A stretch of DNA of 64,000 bases from Helicobacter suis (GTDB lineage: Bacteria > Campylobacterota > Campylobacteria > Campylobacterales > Helicobacteraceae), in NCBI RefSeq assembly GCF_902196135.1, contig NZ_CABIKE010000001.1, forward strand, positions 186,001-250,000, given 5' to 3'. A model generated the notes under the pieces. It searched no databases, was not told where the DNA came from, and was given only the letters and a program-made list of their open reading frames with translations. Shown here one piece after another: positions 18,003 to 28,587 of the stretch. The position numbers and the translations under genes were made by a program. Positions within the stretch are counted from its first letter, which is position 1. Every line of letters begins with the position of its first letter.

Positions 18003-19258
18003 TTGATAAAAAATTACTACTCCATGATTTTGAGGCAGTACAGGCTAATCTAGCCAAACGATTCTTAGACCCGCAGATTCTTAAAAATCTACAAACGCTT
18101 TTATTAGAATATAAAGCACAAAAATTAGCCCTAGAACAAGCCCAAGAATTTAAAAACAGAACCTCCAAACTCTTTTTTGAAAAGCAAAAAAACCACGATC
18201 AAGAAGCCTTAAGTCTTAAGAGTGCTTTAGAAGAGAATAAAGAGAAAATAGGGCATTTAACCCACCGGGTTAATACTTTAGAGGAAGAATTAGAAGTTTT
18301 ATTACACAGCATTCCTAATTTATTAGACCCCATTACCCCCTTTGGTAAAGATGAAAGCGAGAATATAGAAATTACGCGTATTTTAACGCCTAAAAATTTT
18401 GATTTTAAGCCCAAAGAACACCACGAACTAGCCCAAAAAAATGGCTGGATTGAATTTGATAGAGGCGTTAAAATCGCTAAAAGCCGTTTTAGTGTGTTGC
18501 GCAAAGAGGGGGCGTTAATTAGCCGTGCACTCATTAATTTTATGCTTGATTATAACGCCTCACACGGCTTTGAAATTATCAACCCCCCTATTTTAGTCAA
18601 TTCTACGACTCTTTTTGGCACGGGTCAACTCCCCAAATTTAAAGAAGATCTTTTTAAAGTTGAAGCAGAGGATTTATATTTAATCCCCACCTCAGAGGTG
18701 AGCTTGACTAATCTTTATGCTGATGAAATTATTCTCTCTGAGGATTTGCCTATTTTAATGACTGCTTATACGCCATGTTTTAGAAAAGAGGCCGGTAGCG
18801 CTAGTAAAGACACACATGGCATTATCCGCCAACACCAATTTGATAAAGTAGAATTAGTGGCTATCACCCACCCTACAAAAAGCGATTCTATGCAGGCTAA
18901 AATGTTAGAAATTGCTAGCGGTATTTTAAAAGCTTTAGAATTGCCCCACCGCTTTGTTCAGCTCTGTAGCGGGGATTTGGGTTTTAGTGCGAGTAATACG
19001 GTAGATATTGAGGTGTGGTTACCCGGGCAAAATTGTTACCGCGAAATTAGCTCGGTGAGTAATACCCGCGATTTTCAAGCACGGCGGGCTAAGATTCGCT
19101 ATAAAGAAAATAAGAAAAATGCCTTTGTTCATACCCTCAATGGCTCTTCTTTAGCTGTAGGCCGTACGCTAGTGGCTATCATGGAAAATTACCAGACAAA
19201 AGAGGGGCTTATAAAAATTCCTAAAGTATTAGAGCCCTATTTAACCCGCTATATCTAA
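17999..19258 (+). CDS. serS: Seryl-tRNA synthetase
   Basis: This is a class II aminoacyl-tRNA synthetase that charges tRNA-Ser in the cytosol. The 419-residue protein has an N-terminal long coiled-coil arm (about residues 30-100) that binds the tRNA variable arm. The class II core follows, with motif 2 ([24 protein letters not shown], about 260-285) and motif 3 ([19 protein letters not shown], about 380-400). [10 protein letters not shown] forms the serine pocket. The length is normal. The ATG overlaps the previous gene by 4 bp. Confidence 0.98.
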   Translation: MIDKKLLLHDFEAVQANLAKRFLDPQILKNLQTLLLEYKAQKLALEQAQEFKNRTSKLFFEKQKNHDQEALSLKSALEENKEKIGHLTHRVNTLEEELEVLLHSIPNLLDPITPFGKDESENIEITRILTPKNFDFKPKEHHELAQKNGWIEFDRGVKIAKSRFSVLRKEGALISRALINFMLDYNASHGFEIINPPILVNSTTLFGTGQLPKFKEDLFKVEAEDLYLIPTSEVSLTNLYADEIILSEDLPILMTAYTPCFRKEAGSASKDTHGIIRQHQFDKVELVAITHPTKSDSMQAKMLEIASGILKALELPHRFVQLCSGDLGFSASNTVDIEVWLPGQNCYREISSVSNTRDFQARRAKIRYKENKKNAFVHTLNGSSLAVGRTLVAIMENYQTKEGLIKIPKVLEPYLTRYI

Positions 19259-19267
19259 AGGTTAAAC

Positions 19268-21775
19268 ATGGTTGATCAAACCCCAGAAACCCCCCAAACA
19301 CAACAAACCCCACAAACCCCACAAACCCCGCCTAAAGAAAACTTTGTCCAAGCTTTAAAACGCCTCTTTAGCCAAGAAAGCCCGCTATTAGAAGTTTTAC
19401 AGGCTAAAACTTTTAGAGAAAAATTTATCGCCCTTAGAAGTAGACCCCGCCTGTATTTATCTGTTTTGGGAGGAACGGGGCTTGTTGCTTTAATTGTTGT
19501 TGTTTCACTGATCATGAGTTTTGTGGCGCATAACCGGCGTTTTGGGGAAAGTAGCGCGCAAAAAGAAGCCGCCGCCCAACAATCCAGAAAACTCAGTAAA
19601 ATAGAACAAAGTCAAGGTTCTGTTTTAAATAATCTCCCGGTTTTAAAAGAAACTTCCCATGTTAATCTGAATGAAGAGCATATCAACACCATGATTGAAA
19701 AGGCAGATATTCTTTACAGACAAGGGCAAACCGATGAGGCTTTGCGTATTTTTGGCAAAATCTCGCACACTTCCTCTAATCTTGCTAACCACAATTTAGG
19801 GGTGCTTAAAATGCGCCAAAAAGACTATAGCGGGGCTTTAAAATTCTTTGAGGATGCTCTTTTAACTCAAGAAAATATTAGCGTCAATGCCATTGATGCG
19901 ATGGTTTCTGCCTTTTATCTCAACAATATGGATCTATACACCCGTTATTTAAAACTCACAACCGATCATTTAGTCCAACTGGATAAACAACCCATTTACC
20001 CCTACACCTATGCGCTTAGTTTGTATTATGGGGGGCATTATTTTGAAACCCTTTCGGCTTTAATTAATCCAGATACAGAATTATTTAGCGCGCAAAGAAA
20101 TCGTTTAGCCGCTAAGATTTTCATGATGTTTGGAGATGAGGCAAATGCAATTAAATATCTTAAAAATGCCGCTACCTCTAAAGATGATAAAACTCTAGGG
20201 CTTTTATATGCCAGAATGGGGGATTATGACCGGGCTATTCGATCCTTGCGCCGTTATAATGATGCCTATCCAGATGATCAAGAAGTCTTAGTAGCCTTAG
20301 AACTGATTACCTTGCGCATGGGAAATTTTATAGGGGCGCAAAATGTTTTAGGCGCTTTATTACATGGGCTCAAAAGAGACAAGCACAAAGAGAAAATTTT
20401 AAGCGATACCTACCCGATTGAGCCTAGACTCAACCGGCATTTCTTTGATAAACAAGCGATTCGTAAAAGTTTTTGGAGTACAAATTTACGCGATGGGGTG
20501 GGTTTTCCTACCGGTAGAATTCTCTTTTACTACGCGCCTTTTAAATTTATGGATTTAAGAAATTCTTTAAATGCTATCCATGAAGGGGTGTTTTCTGTAG
20601 ACACTAGCATTAATCAAGATTTTATAGATGCGATCAATTCCTTAGAAAAAGGTAGAAATACCAGCAGTGCAGATTTACACACCATCGCCGGGTTTAAATA
20701 TCTTGGTACTTCTCATTTACGCCTAGCCCTTAAAGAATTTAAACTCTCCTTAGAGGCTAATCCTTATAGCTCCACTGCCCACTACAATACCGGTCTAATC
20801 TATGCCCAACTAGATGATTTCCACCGCGCCTCTTTTCACTTTAAAAAAGCCTATTATCTTAATAATTACAATGTTTTAGCCGGTATTTTTGCTGTGATTG
20901 CAGAACGGCTAGATTATCGCGATCCTAGTGTGCTACTTAAAAAAATCACCACAGATTTTCAAACTTTGCATTTTAAAGATAGAATCCAAAGAGACTTTTT
21001 AAATTCCTTTATCAACTACCTTAATGATACAAACAATGATGATTTAAGCTGGTTGGATAAGATTGCCAAACCTTTAAGTATCCACTATGCTTTAGGGGTG
21101 GTTTATGCCCACCGTGCGGATGATAAAAAAAGGCTAGTACAGTATTTTAGCGCGCTTAAAAAAATGCGCCCTACGGATATGCTCACTAATGTGATGTATG
21201 AGATGATGCTTAAATACCACGGGGATATCCGCCAAATACTAGGCGCTTATGCTTTTTTAACTAGTAAAAAAGTGGATTTTGACAAACTCATCCATGGCGC
21301 GGTTTTGGCTAGAAAATTATATATATTTCTGGGCTTTATCACCGGGTTATCAAACCGCCAAGAGGAGACGCTCAATACCCGTTTGAGTGCTGCTTCAAAT
21401 GATGAGGATAGAATGGATTTATTGCGCATGCTAGGTTTGATGAGTATCTTCCAACAAAAATTTGAAAAAGCTATTTCTATTTATAACTTCTTGCTAGATA
21501 AAGCAGGCGATCACGAAATAGAAGTGTATGAACTAGCTAGCTTGTCTTATATCGCTTTAAAACGATTTGATAGCGCGGCTTTGATCTTAGAATTGGCTAA
21601 AAACATCGATCCACAAAATTACGATGTGCGCTTTGGGCTAGGCTTACTTTATCAAAGACTAGGGGATTTAGAATCGGCTTTAACTAATTTTAATACCATT
21701 AAAAGCTATAACTTCCACTCCATTTATTATCAATTCCAAATCAAAACCCCTCAGAATGCGCAGGATTTGCCATGA
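19268..21775 (+). CDS. Large membrane-anchored TPR protein
   Basis: The 835-residue protein begins with a Pro/Thr/Gln-rich stretch (repeats of PQT, residues about 5-22), then a positively charged segment and one membrane helix (about residues 58-82). The rest is periplasmic if the N-terminus is inside. From about residue 138 onward it is mostly helical repeats with tetratricopeptide character, for instance ADILYRQGQTDEALRIFGKI, AHYNTGLIYAQLDDFHRASF and RFGLGLLYQRLGDLESALTNF. A homologue lies between serS and uvrD in H. pylori, uncharacterised as far as I know. TPR arrays hold protein partners, so a scaffold role in the envelope is likely. It sits two genes upstream of flgA, but a flagellar role is only a guess. 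Confidence 0.85.
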   Translation: MVDQTPETPQTQQTPQTPQTPPKENFVQALKRLFSQESPLLEVLQAKTFREKFIALRSRPRLYLSVLGGTGLVALIVVVSLIMSFVAHNRRFGESSAQKEAAAQQSRKLSKIEQSQGSVLNNLPVLKETSHVNLNEEHINTMIEKADILYRQGQTDEALRIFGKISHTSSNLANHNLGVLKMRQKDYSGALKFFEDALLTQENISVNAIDAMVSAFYLNNMDLYTRYLKLTTDHLVQLDKQPIYPYTYALSLYYGGHYFETLSALINPDTELFSAQRNRLAAKIFMMFGDEANAIKYLKNAATSKDDKTLGLLYARMGDYDRAIRSLRRYNDAYPDDQEVLVALELITLRMGNFIGAQNVLGALLHGLKRDKHKEKILSDTYPIEPRLNRHFFDKQAIRKSFWSTNLRDGVGFPTGRILFYYAPFKFMDLRNSLNAIHEGVFSVDTSINQDFIDAINSLEKGRNTSSADLHTIAGFKYLGTSHLRLALKEFKLSLEANPYSSTAHYNTGLIYAQLDDFHRASFHFKKAYYLNNYNVLAGIFAVIAERLDYRDPSVLLKKITTDFQTLHFKDRIQRDFLNSFINYLNDTNNDDLSWLDKIAKPLSIHYALGVVYAHRADDKKRLVQYFSALKKMRPTDMLTNVMYEMMLKYHGDIRQILGAYAFLTSKKVDFDKLIHGAVLARKLYIFLGFITGLSNRQEETLNTRLSAASNDEDRMDLLRMLGLMSIFQQKFEKAISIYNFLLDKAGDHEIEVYELASLSYIALKRFDSAALILELAKNIDPQNYDVRFGLGLLYQRLGDLESALTNFNTIKSYNFHSIYYQFQIKTPQNAQDLP
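19303..19329 (+). repeat. Three perfect 9-bp tandem repeats in the TPR gene
   Basis: The unit ACAAACCCC occurs three times in a row and encodes the Thr-Pro-Gln repeats at the N-terminus of the TPR protein. Similar but imperfect units precede it. Because the unit is a multiple of three, copy-number change would lengthen or shorten the cytoplasmic tail without a frameshift. Confidence 0.9.
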
Positions 21776-23826
21776 ATAAAATAGAGACTCTCATGCAAAA
21801 TCTTAACCCGGCACAAAAAAGAGCGGTAGAGCATGTACAAGGTCCCTTGCTTGTTTTAGCCGGAGCAGGCAGTGGCAAAACTAAAACGCTAACCACCCGT
21901 TTAGCCTATTTAATTGGTTATGTAGGAATTCCCCCTGAGAACACTTTAACCCTCACTTTTACCAATAAAGCAGCAAGTGAAATGCACCAGCGCGCCATGA
22001 AGTTAATAGGTAGGCGTACTTATAAACCCACGCTTTGTACTTTCCATAGCTTTGGGCTTAACTTTTTAAAACAGCATATGAAGCGCTTGGGGCGGGGGTT
22101 AGATTTTGAGCTTAAACACCCTAATGAACTTTTAAAGGCCTTAAAACCCGCTTTACTTGCCTATAAAAAAGATACGCGTATAGATGATGATCGAATGTTT
22201 TTAAATTATTTAATGAAACGCTTTTCACAGATTAAAAACCACCTCATCACTCAAGATGAATGTAAAGATGTGTGGCGTGCTTTTATGTATTACACAGAAA
22301 CTTTAGAAAAAGAAAACTGGGTGGATTTTGACGATCTAATTGCCTTGCCTTATATGATTTTAAACTACGATTTAGAATTGGCTAGGTGTATAAGTGAACA
22401 CTACCAATACATTTCTATAGATGAATACCAAGACACAAACCCCCTCCAGCTTAAACTCATTAAAACCTTTTGTTGTGCCCATGAGAATCTTTGTGCGGTG
22501 GGCGATGATGATCAAAGCATTTATGGGTTTAGAGGGGCGGATATAGAAAATATTTTAAATTTCCCTGAATATTTTCCTCAAACTAAAATTATCAAACTAG
22601 AACAAAATTACCGCTCCACAGAAGAAATTGTAACTTGTGCTAATGAGCTCATTATCCACAATAAGCACCGCTACCAAAAAACCTTAATTAGCCAGAAAAA
22701 CAAAGTCCCATGTAAAAATTTAGAAGCCCCGCACTTCACAAACACCACAGAAGAGAACGACTTTATTACTAAAAAGATTTTAGAAGCGGCTAATCGGGGG
22801 GTTGTCTATGAGGATATGGCTATTTTGTACCGCTTTAATTGTCTCTCTAAAGAGGTAGAAAAAGGTTTATTACAGGCTAAAATCCCCTACACGATCATAG
22901 GCGATATTAGTTTTTATGAACGGGCTATCATCAAAGATCGCCTAGCCTATTTACATGCGCTTATAAATTCTAATGCAGATGATTGCATTTTGCGCTTACT
23001 ACCTAAACTCAAACACATCGGTAAAAGCAGTTTAGATAAAATTAAAAATCTATGCGCTAGAGAATTAAGCAGCATTGCTAAAGTCTATCAAGCAGGCTTA
23101 TTAAAACCCCTATTATCCCCAAGTGCCTATGCGTCTTTACAGGATTTTTTTACCCTTCTTTTTGATCTGGCAAAAGATGCTCGCTTTATCAAAAATATAG
23201 AACAAGCGCGTATTCTTTTTACAAGTTATTTTAGAATATGTCAAGAAGAGCTAGAAAAGCAAGAGCTAGCCAATTCTGATGAAGAGGCCAAAGAGGAGTT
23301 AAATTATCTTTCACGCTTAGAAGAGACTTTTATAAGTTGCATGGAGGATAGTTTAGAATTAAAGGGCGTGGCTAGTGTACAAGATTTTTTAGAACAAATC
23401 ATTTTAGAAACCCCTATTGTAGATTCTAAGGGCGTTAAATGCATGACTGTGCATAAAGCTAAGGGGTTAGAGTTTAGCGTGGTTTTTGTTATAGGCTTTG
23501 AGGAGGATTTTTTCCCTTACAAGAATGCAGAGAATCAAGAGGAGGAGCGCCGTTTGGGCTATGTGGCTATCACACGCGCTAAAGAGGAACTTTATTTATG
23601 TAGCGCACAAGAAAGGAATTATTTTGGAACACTCCAAGCAGGTTTAGAACCTTCTCATTTTTTAAAAGAAGCCAAATTGCCATGCCAAATTTTAAAGATT
23701 GGGGATTGTGTGATGCATAACATCTTTGGTAAGGGTGTGATTGAGGCTTTAAATGAGAATCGTATCCAAGTGCGCTTTGAGTCTAATACTTATTGGCTTA
23801 TGGCTTCTATGATTAAGAAGGCCTAA
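21772..23826 (+). CDS. uvrD: UvrD/Rep-type superfamily 1 DNA helicase
   Basis: This 684-residue 3'-5' DNA helicase acts in repair and replication restart. Helicase motifs appear in order: Q motif LNPAQKRAVEH, Walker A GAGSGKTKTL (about 31-40), TFTNKAASEM, Walker B DEYQDTN (about 218-224), GDDDQSIYGFRGAD, QNYRS, VHKAKGLEFSVVF (about 560), and GYVAITRAKEELY. A C-terminal segment (GDCVMHNIFGKGVIEAL) resembles the Tudor-like tail of UvrD. It could equally be a PcrA-type enzyme. It overlaps the upstream TPR gene by 4 bp and shares one base with flgA. Confidence 0.95.
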   Translation: MNKIETLMQNLNPAQKRAVEHVQGPLLVLAGAGSGKTKTLTTRLAYLIGYVGIPPENTLTLTFTNKAASEMHQRAMKLIGRRTYKPTLCTFHSFGLNFLKQHMKRLGRGLDFELKHPNELLKALKPALLAYKKDTRIDDDRMFLNYLMKRFSQIKNHLITQDECKDVWRAFMYYTETLEKENWVDFDDLIALPYMILNYDLELARCISEHYQYISIDEYQDTNPLQLKLIKTFCCAHENLCAVGDDDQSIYGFRGADIENILNFPEYFPQTKIIKLEQNYRSTEEIVTCANELIIHNKHRYQKTLISQKNKVPCKNLEAPHFTNTTEENDFITKKILEAANRGVVYEDMAILYRFNCLSKEVEKGLLQAKIPYTIIGDISFYERAIIKDRLAYLHALINSNADDCILRLLPKLKHIGKSSLDKIKNLCARELSSIAKVYQAGLLKPLLSPSAYASLQDFFTLLFDLAKDARFIKNIEQARILFTSYFRICQEELEKQELANSDEEAKEELNYLSRLEETFISCMEDSLELKGVASVQDFLEQIILETPIVDSKGVKCMTVHKAKGLEFSVVFVIGFEEDFFPYKNAENQEEERRLGYVAITRAKEELYLCSAQERNYFGTLQAGLEPSHFLKEAKLPCQILKIGDCVMHNIFGKGVIEALNENRIQVRFESNTYWLMASMIKKA

Positions 23827-24491
23827 TGCGCTTTTTGCTATTTTTTATCTGTCTAACCGGGCTTTTTGCTAAACCTTCACTTTCTCTTTTAGAACAAGCT
23901 ATTTCTAAAGCCTACACCCGGTTTTATGCCAAATACCCTTTTAAAATCCAAGCCATTAAAGTAGAGTTAGCCAGTGGCAACATGTTAATGCTAGATCAGA
24001 TTTTAAAAGTCGCTAGCCCTGAGGATCTACAATGGCGCACGCAACAATTTCTCAATAAAGAGGGTGTGTTAAGTTTAGATCAAAAAATCTGGATTAAATA
24101 TAGCCTAAATGCCTCTATTGGTATTTATAAAAGTAAAACCATGCTTAGAAAAGATCAAAATTTAGATGCGAGTAATACTTATTCTGAAAATATCCCTTTC
24201 ACCCACTTTAATACCTTGCCCATTGATGCCTCTTATATCAATAATAGCAGCGCGCGCAGTTTCATAGCCCCCCATACCATTTTAAGTATAGATAGAGTGG
24301 GGCCTAAAATTTTAATTTATAAACATGAAATCTTTAGCGCCACATTCAAAGAAGGCCCTCTTTTTTTAGAAACCTCTTTACAAGCCCTAGAAAATGGTGT
24401 GTTAAACCAAGTGATTCAGGCATTAAATGTGCGCAGTAAAAAGGTGGTACAGGTTAGAATCACCGGATTATTAAAAGGAGAGGTGCTGTGA
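23826..24491 (+). CDS. flgA: Flagellar P-ring assembly chaperone FlgA
   Basis: FlgA is a periplasmic chaperone for polymerisation of the flagellar P-ring protein FlgI. The 221-residue protein has a signal peptide (residues 1-15, ending near LFA). The C-terminal half has the SAF-like/FlgA pattern, including SYINNSSARSFIAPHTILSIDRV and the terminal VLNQVIQALNVRSKKVVQVRITG with a DNxVxVxN-like core. The gene occupies the flgA position next to uvrD in H. pylori. Its stop codon overlaps the GTG start of ubiX. Confidence 0.85.
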   Translation: MRFLLFFICLTGLFAKPSLSLLEQAISKAYTRFYAKYPFKIQAIKVELASGNMLMLDQILKVASPEDLQWRTQQFLNKEGVLSLDQKIWIKYSLNASIGIYKSKTMLRKDQNLDASNTYSENIPFTHFNTLPIDASYINNSSARSFIAPHTILSIDRVGPKILIYKHEIFSATFKEGPLFLETSLQALENGVLNQVIQALNVRSKKVVQVRITGLLKGEVL

Positions 24492-25054
24492 AATTAGTAG
24501 TGGGCATTAGCGGGGCTAGTGGGATACAGCTAGCTTGGCGCTTTTTAGAGTGTGTGCCTACAGAGATTGATTTATTTATCGTTCTTAGCCCACATGCCCA
24601 ACAAGTAGCGCGCTCTGAAATGAATATAGATTTAAAACAGACTCTTAAAAATTGGCATAGACCTTTGCAACTCTTTAGCCATAAACAAATTGATGCCCCC
24701 ATAGCCTCCGGAAGTTTTGGCATAGATGCGATGGCTATTATTCCAGCTAGTCTAAATACGCTTAGTAAAATCGCGCATGGAATCTGTGATGATCTTTTAA
24801 GCCGCGTGGCTGCTGTAGTGCTTAAGGAACAAAAAAAACTACTATTAGCCCCTAGAGAATTACCTTTGCATAGCATTGCCCTAGAAAATTTACTCATTCT
24901 AGCAAAAGCACAGGCCATTATCGCCCCTCCCCTACTCACCTACTACATACAGCCAAAAAGTTTAAAAGACATGGAATTATTTTTAGTGGGCAAGTGGTTA
25001 GACGCTTTGGGTATTTCCCACTGCTTATATCCTAGATGGAAAGCCAATGCTTAA
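24488..25054 (+). CDS. ubiX: Flavin prenyltransferase UbiX
   Basis: UbiX makes prenylated FMN, the cofactor for UbiD-type decarboxylases. The 188-residue flavoprotein shows [18 protein letters not shown] at the start, [38 protein letters not shown] (the central flavin-binding stretch) and [19 protein letters not shown]. All are typical. The start is a GTG at 24488 that overlaps the flgA stop, supported by AAAGGAGAGG upstream. No UbiD partner is present in this window. In H. pylori the gene sits between flgA and coaD as here. Confidence 0.93.
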   Translation: MKLVVGISGASGIQLAWRFLECVPTEIDLFIVLSPHAQQVARSEMNIDLKQTLKNWHRPLQLFSHKQIDAPIASGSFGIDAMAIIPASLNTLSKIAHGICDDLLSRVAAVVLKEQKKLLLAPRELPLHSIALENLLILAKAQAIIAPPLLTYYIQPKSLKDMELFLVGKWLDALGISHCLYPRWKANA

Positions 25055-25526
25055 AAAATTAGCCATTTATCCGGGCTCCTTTGATCCAATCACTAATGGG
25101 CATTTAGACATTATCCAAAGAGGCAGTGAATTATTTGATAATCTAATAGTGGCAGTAGCTAAATCTAGCGCGAAGTGCCCCATGTTTTCTCTTGCTAACC
25201 GGTTAAAAATGTTACAACTTGCCACAGCGCATTTATCCAATGTCAAATGTTTAGCCTTTGAGGGGTTATTAGTTGATTTAGCCAAAGAAAATAACTGCCG
25301 GTGTATAATCCGCGGGCTTAGGGCGGTGAGTGATTTTGAATTTGAGTTACAAATGTGTTATGCTAACAAATCTTTAAATCCGGATTTAGAAACATTATAT
25401 TTTATGCCCTCCTTACAAAATACTTTTATTAGTTCCTCTGTTGTGCGCAGTATTTTAAGCCATAAGGGGCAAATAAAGCACCTAGTTCCTCCCGCAGTTT
25501 TAGAATTCATCTTAAAGAACGCCTGA
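25047..25526 (+). CDS. coaD: Phosphopantetheine adenylyltransferase
   Basis: CoaD joins 4'-phosphopantetheine and ATP to form dephospho-CoA in the penultimate step of coenzyme A synthesis. The 159-residue protein has the nucleotidyltransferase signature [17 protein letters not shown] (residues 7-23), the [17 protein letters not shown] substrate loop (about 84-100) and the late SSSVVRSI motif. The length is normal. The start overlaps ubiX by 8 bp, and the stop codon shares one base with the tmk start. Confidence 0.97.
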   Translation: MLKKLAIYPGSFDPITNGHLDIIQRGSELFDNLIVAVAKSSAKCPMFSLANRLKMLQLATAHLSNVKCLAFEGLLVDLAKENNCRCIIRGLRAVSDFEFELQMCYANKSLNPDLETLYFMPSLQNTFISSSVVRSILSHKGQIKHLVPPAVLEFILKNA

Positions 25527-26125
25527 TGTTTATTGCCATAGAGGGGATAGATACCAGCGGTAAAAGTACCCAAATCAATCTTTTAAAACAAACCTTTCGC
25601 GGTGCCTTATTCACCAAAGAACCCGGGGGTACACCTCTGGGTCAAGCTTTGCGCGAAAAAATTTTAGATCATAAACTATCTAGCCATGCTCAATTTTTAC
25701 TCTTTTTAGCAGATAGAAGTCTGCACATAGAGGAGGTGATCAAACCTAATTCTGACCGGTTAATTTTTAGCGATCGTTCTTTAATCTCAGGGCTTGCTTA
25801 TGCGCCCTATTTGTTACAAGAGGCCATTGATTTACATAAAATACATGGGCTATTAGAAGTAATGCCAGATCTTGTTTTTGTTTTAAAACTAGATCATAGA
25901 GAGTTAAAAAAAAGGCTAGATAAAAAAACCTCTATGGATTGTATTGAATCTCAGGGAGTGGCATTTTTAGAACACACACAAAAACGCTTACTAGAGGCAT
26001 GCCAAATGTTAAAGCTTAAAACGCATATTTTAAATGCCTCTAAAAGCCCCAATAGTATCCATCAAAGTATTCTAGAGAAGTTAGAAAGCCACCTTGGGTC
26101 TTTTAAACATAATAAGCTTGCTTAA
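25526..26125 (+). CDS. tmk: Thymidylate kinase
   Basis: Tmk phosphorylates dTMP to dTDP. The 199-residue protein starts with IAIEGIDTSGKSTQI (P-loop), followed by FTKEPGGTPLGQALR, the DR-S motif SDRSLISGLAYA (about 85-96) and a lid region KLDHRELKKRLDKK. It is the last gene of the run that starts at 14.8 kb. Immediately downstream lies a decayed insertion-element stretch and no clear terminator hairpin. Confidence 0.97.
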   Translation: MFIAIEGIDTSGKSTQINLLKQTFRGALFTKEPGGTPLGQALREKILDHKLSSHAQFLLFLADRSLHIEEVIKPNSDRLIFSDRSLISGLAYAPYLLQEAIDLHKIHGLLEVMPDLVFVLKLDHRELKKRLDKKTSMDCIESQGVAFLEHTQKRLLEACQMLKLKTHILNASKSPNSIHQSILEKLESHLGSFKHNKLA

Positions 26126-26129
26126 GAAG

Positions 26130-26440
26130 TTTTAACACACCCCCTGCTTAAGCTAGAGAATTAATCCTTAAGGCTAGCTATAAGACTAACTGAGTTGCAA
26201 CCATGCCAGTTTTAACTAGTTTTCATTTTTAAATCAAGCAATAGAGCCGCCATTTGCTAGGCTAATTTAGCCAAGAGCTTTGACTACAAAATAAAGACAT
26301 GAAAAATGGTAGAGTTTTTAGAATTTTGTATAATTTATATGGCTGTTTTTAGCCCCTTACTCTAGCTTTATTGCACAAAACCTTTAGCATGCATCTAATG
26401 CTTTAGCGCGCGGGTGGCAAACTCTAATGCTAGTATTATG
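26130..26440. mobile_element. Decayed IS200/IS605-like relic between tmk and thiE
   Basis: This gene-free stretch holds three pieces on the plus strand. A GC-rich end motif (TTAACACACCCCCTGCTTAAGC, about 26131-26152) comes first. The minus-strand tail of a TnpB-like gene follows, now with stops and shifts (about 26208-26282; compare 6655-6720). The partner motif (GCACAAAACCTTTAGCATGC, about 26374-26393), followed by GCGCGCGGGTGGCAA, comes last. The two end motifs recur near 39.0 and 47.4 kb. I read it as a dead element; no open frame remains. Confidence 0.6.
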
Positions 26441-27058
26441 CTACAAGTTAGAATTTCTGCTTTCGCTTAAACTTTGCGCATTCTTTAGTACATCTCCTAC
26501 CCACAAAGACGCCACCACCGCCACTAAGTCTACATTCCCTAATTGATCTACATTAAAGGGCGTGATTCCTCCAATAGCACAGATTGGGATTTTTAAACAG
26601 ACTCTGGCCTCTTGTAAAATTTTTAAATCAATACGGGGGGCATTTGGCTTAGTTCGTGAGGCAAAGCAGGCCCCAAAGGCAACATAATCTGCCCCCATTT
26701 GTTGTACTTTTAAAGCCCTTTGTAAATCTCCATAGCAAGAGACACCAATCACCCCCTTAAAAAGCGATCGCGCCTCTTGCAAAGAAGTATCCTTAGCGCC
26801 TAGATGTAACCCAAAAACCCCACACTCTAGCGCTAGCTCTAATCTATCATTTAAAATAAAGCCCACATTTTTTTCTGCGCATAAAAAAGAGAGTTCATTA
26901 ACTAGTCCGCGCAATTCTTTATCTGAGTGGCTTTTATCCCTAAGCTGGAAAAGTTTAACCCCGCCTAAAATGGCCTGTTCAAGTAATTTTGGCAAATTAT
27001 GATAGGGTGTGAGTTTTTCATCACTGATTGCATATAGCCCTTTTAATTCTATTCCCAT
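26441..27058 (-). CDS. thiE: Thiamine-phosphate synthase
   Basis: ThiE couples the thiazole and pyrimidine phosphates to form thiamine monophosphate. The 205-residue TIM-barrel protein shows [10 protein letters not shown] at the start, [16 protein letters not shown] (about 36-51), [22 protein letters not shown] (about 70-91), [35 protein letters not shown] and the phosphate-binding [12 protein letters not shown]. The length is normal. It overlaps the 3' end of guaA by 10 bp and is last in the htpG-guaA run. No TPP riboswitch is possible directly upstream, because coding sequence fills that space. Confidence 0.94.
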   Translation of the reverse strand: MGIELKGLYAISDEKLTPYHNLPKLLEQAILGGVKLFQLRDKSHSDKELRGLVNELSFLCAEKNVGFILNDRLELALECGVFGLHLGAKDTSLQEARSLFKGVIGVSCYGDLQRALKVQQMGADYVAFGACFASRTKPNAPRIDLKILQEARVCLKIPICAIGGITPFNVDQLGNVDLVAVVASLWVGDVLKNAQSLSESRNSNL

Positions 27059-28587
27059 TCAATAGTTCCCGGGGGTTTGGAGGTGATGTCATAAACCACG
27101 CGGTTAATCCCCTTAACTTTGTTGATAATCTGACTAGCCACTTCCTCTAAAAAAGCAAAGGGCAAAGGCGCACACTGCGCGCTCATGCCATCACTAGCCT
27201 GCACGGCTCTAAGCGCTAAAGTATTTTCATAAGTACGCCTATCGCCCATTACCCCCACTGAGCGCACATTGAGTAACACACAAAAGGCCTGCCAGATTTG
27301 ATCATAAAAATTAGCTTGTTGCAAGGCCTTTATAAAAATGGCATCTGCCTCTCTTAAAATCTCTAGATTTTGTGAATCTATAGCCCCTAAAATACGAATC
27401 GCTAGCCCGGGCCCGGGGAAGGGGTGGCGCTTAAGCATAAACTCTGGCAAACCTAACTCCAATCCCAAAGCGCGTACTTCATCTTTAAACAACTCTTTTA
27501 AGGGTTCAAGCAGTTTAAAATCCATTTTTTCAGGCAACCCGCCTACATTATGATGGGACTTAATCACCTCAGAAGGTCCTTTAATGCGCACTGATTCAAT
27601 CACATCCGGGTATAAAGTGCCTTGTGCTAAAAACTTGATTTTACCGTTAACCTCTAATTCTTGTGCCTTTTTTTCAAAGACTTCTATAAAAGTATGCCCT
27701 ATGATTTTGCGTTTACTCTCAGGATCAACTACTCCACTTAAGCGCTCTAAAAATAAAGAGCTTGCATCAATAACATGTAAAGGGATAGAAAGCCCTTGAA
27801 ACATTTTAACAACCTGATCTTTTTCTCCTAACCGTAAAAGTCCGTGATCTACAAAAACCACCTCTAGTTGCCCGGGCAAAGCTTGAGAGCACAAACACGC
27901 CACCACACTTGAATCCACCCCCCCACTCACCGCGCATAAAACCCGCTCTTTGCCCACTTGCTCTTTAATTTTTAAGATTTCTTTCTCTGCAAAAAATTGC
28001 ATGTTCCAACTAGGCTTGCATTGACAAATCTTAAGTGCAAAGTTTTTTAAAATCTCCTTGCCTTGTGTGCTGTGCACTACCTCCGGGTGGAATTGCAGGC
28101 CAAAGATAGCCCTTTTTTTATGTGCAATGACACAAAAGGGGGCGTTTTCACTCTGTGCTAACACTTTAAATTCTACTGGTAAAACCTCTATATAGTCAGC
28201 ATGGCTCATCCACACCACACCCCCGCTAACTCCCTCTAACAAAGCATGCGTGTCTAAAAGCTCTAAATTGGCCTTGCCAAATTCTTGCTCTTTAGCAAGT
28301 CTTACCTCCCCACCAAAGACCTTAACGATTAATTGTAAGCCATAACAAATCCCTAAAATAGGTAAGCCACTTTGAAAAATTTGTAGATCGCAAAAATAAG
28401 CCTCCTTATCATAAACACTTGCCGGACCCCCGCTTAAAATAAAACCTTTGGGTTTTTTAGCTAAAAGAGTCTCTAGGGGGCAGTGATAAGGGTAGATTTC
28501 TGCATACACCCCTATTTCGCGCAGTCTTCTAGCAATAAGCTGGGTATACTGGCTTCCAAAGTCTAAAACAAAAATAGCATCGCCCAT
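27049..28587 (-). CDS. guaA: GMP synthase (glutamine-hydrolysing)
   Basis: GuaA aminates XMP to GMP, the last step of GMP synthesis. The 512-residue protein has a class I glutamine amidotransferase domain with the nucleophile Cys in LGICYGLQL (about residue 80) and His/Glu in [10 protein letters not shown] (about 165). The ATP pyrophosphatase loop [14 protein letters not shown] follows (about 217-230), then the C-terminal dimerisation domain with [12 protein letters not shown] and the terminal [13 protein letters not shown]. It starts one base before the end of the preceding gene and overlaps thiE. Confidence 0.98.
   Translation of the reverse strand: MGDAIFVLDFGSQYTQLIARRLREIGVYAEIYPYHCPLETLLAKKPKGFILSGGPASVYDKEAYFCDLQIFQSGLPILGICYGLQLIVKVFGGEVRLAKEQEFGKANLELLDTHALLEGVSGGVVWMSHADYIEVLPVEFKVLAQSENAPFCVIAHKKRAIFGLQFHPEVVHSTQGKEILKNFALKICQCKPSWNMQFFAEKEILKIKEQVGKERVLCAVSGGVDSSVVACLCSQALPGQLEVVFVDHGLLRLGEKDQVVKMFQGLSIPLHVIDASSLFLERLSGVVDPESKRKIIGHTFIEVFEKKAQELEVNGKIKFLAQGTLYPDVIESVRIKGPSEVIKSHHNVGGLPEKMDFKLLEPLKELFKDEVRALGLELGLPEFMLKRHPFPGPGLAIRILGAIDSQNLEILREADAIFIKALQQANFYDQIWQAFCVLLNVRSVGVMGDRRTYENTLALRAVQASDGMSAQCAPLPFAFLEEVASQIINKVKGINRVVYDITSKPPGTIEWE

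Noticed and set aside
19276-19515. Minus-strand 79-residue frame rich in Val-Cys-Gly
   Set aside because: It is the antisense of the Pro/Thr/Gln repeats of the TPR gene.
26126-26440. Possible TPP riboswitch near thiE
   Set aside because: The stretch is downstream of thiE, which is transcribed on the minus strand from within guaA.
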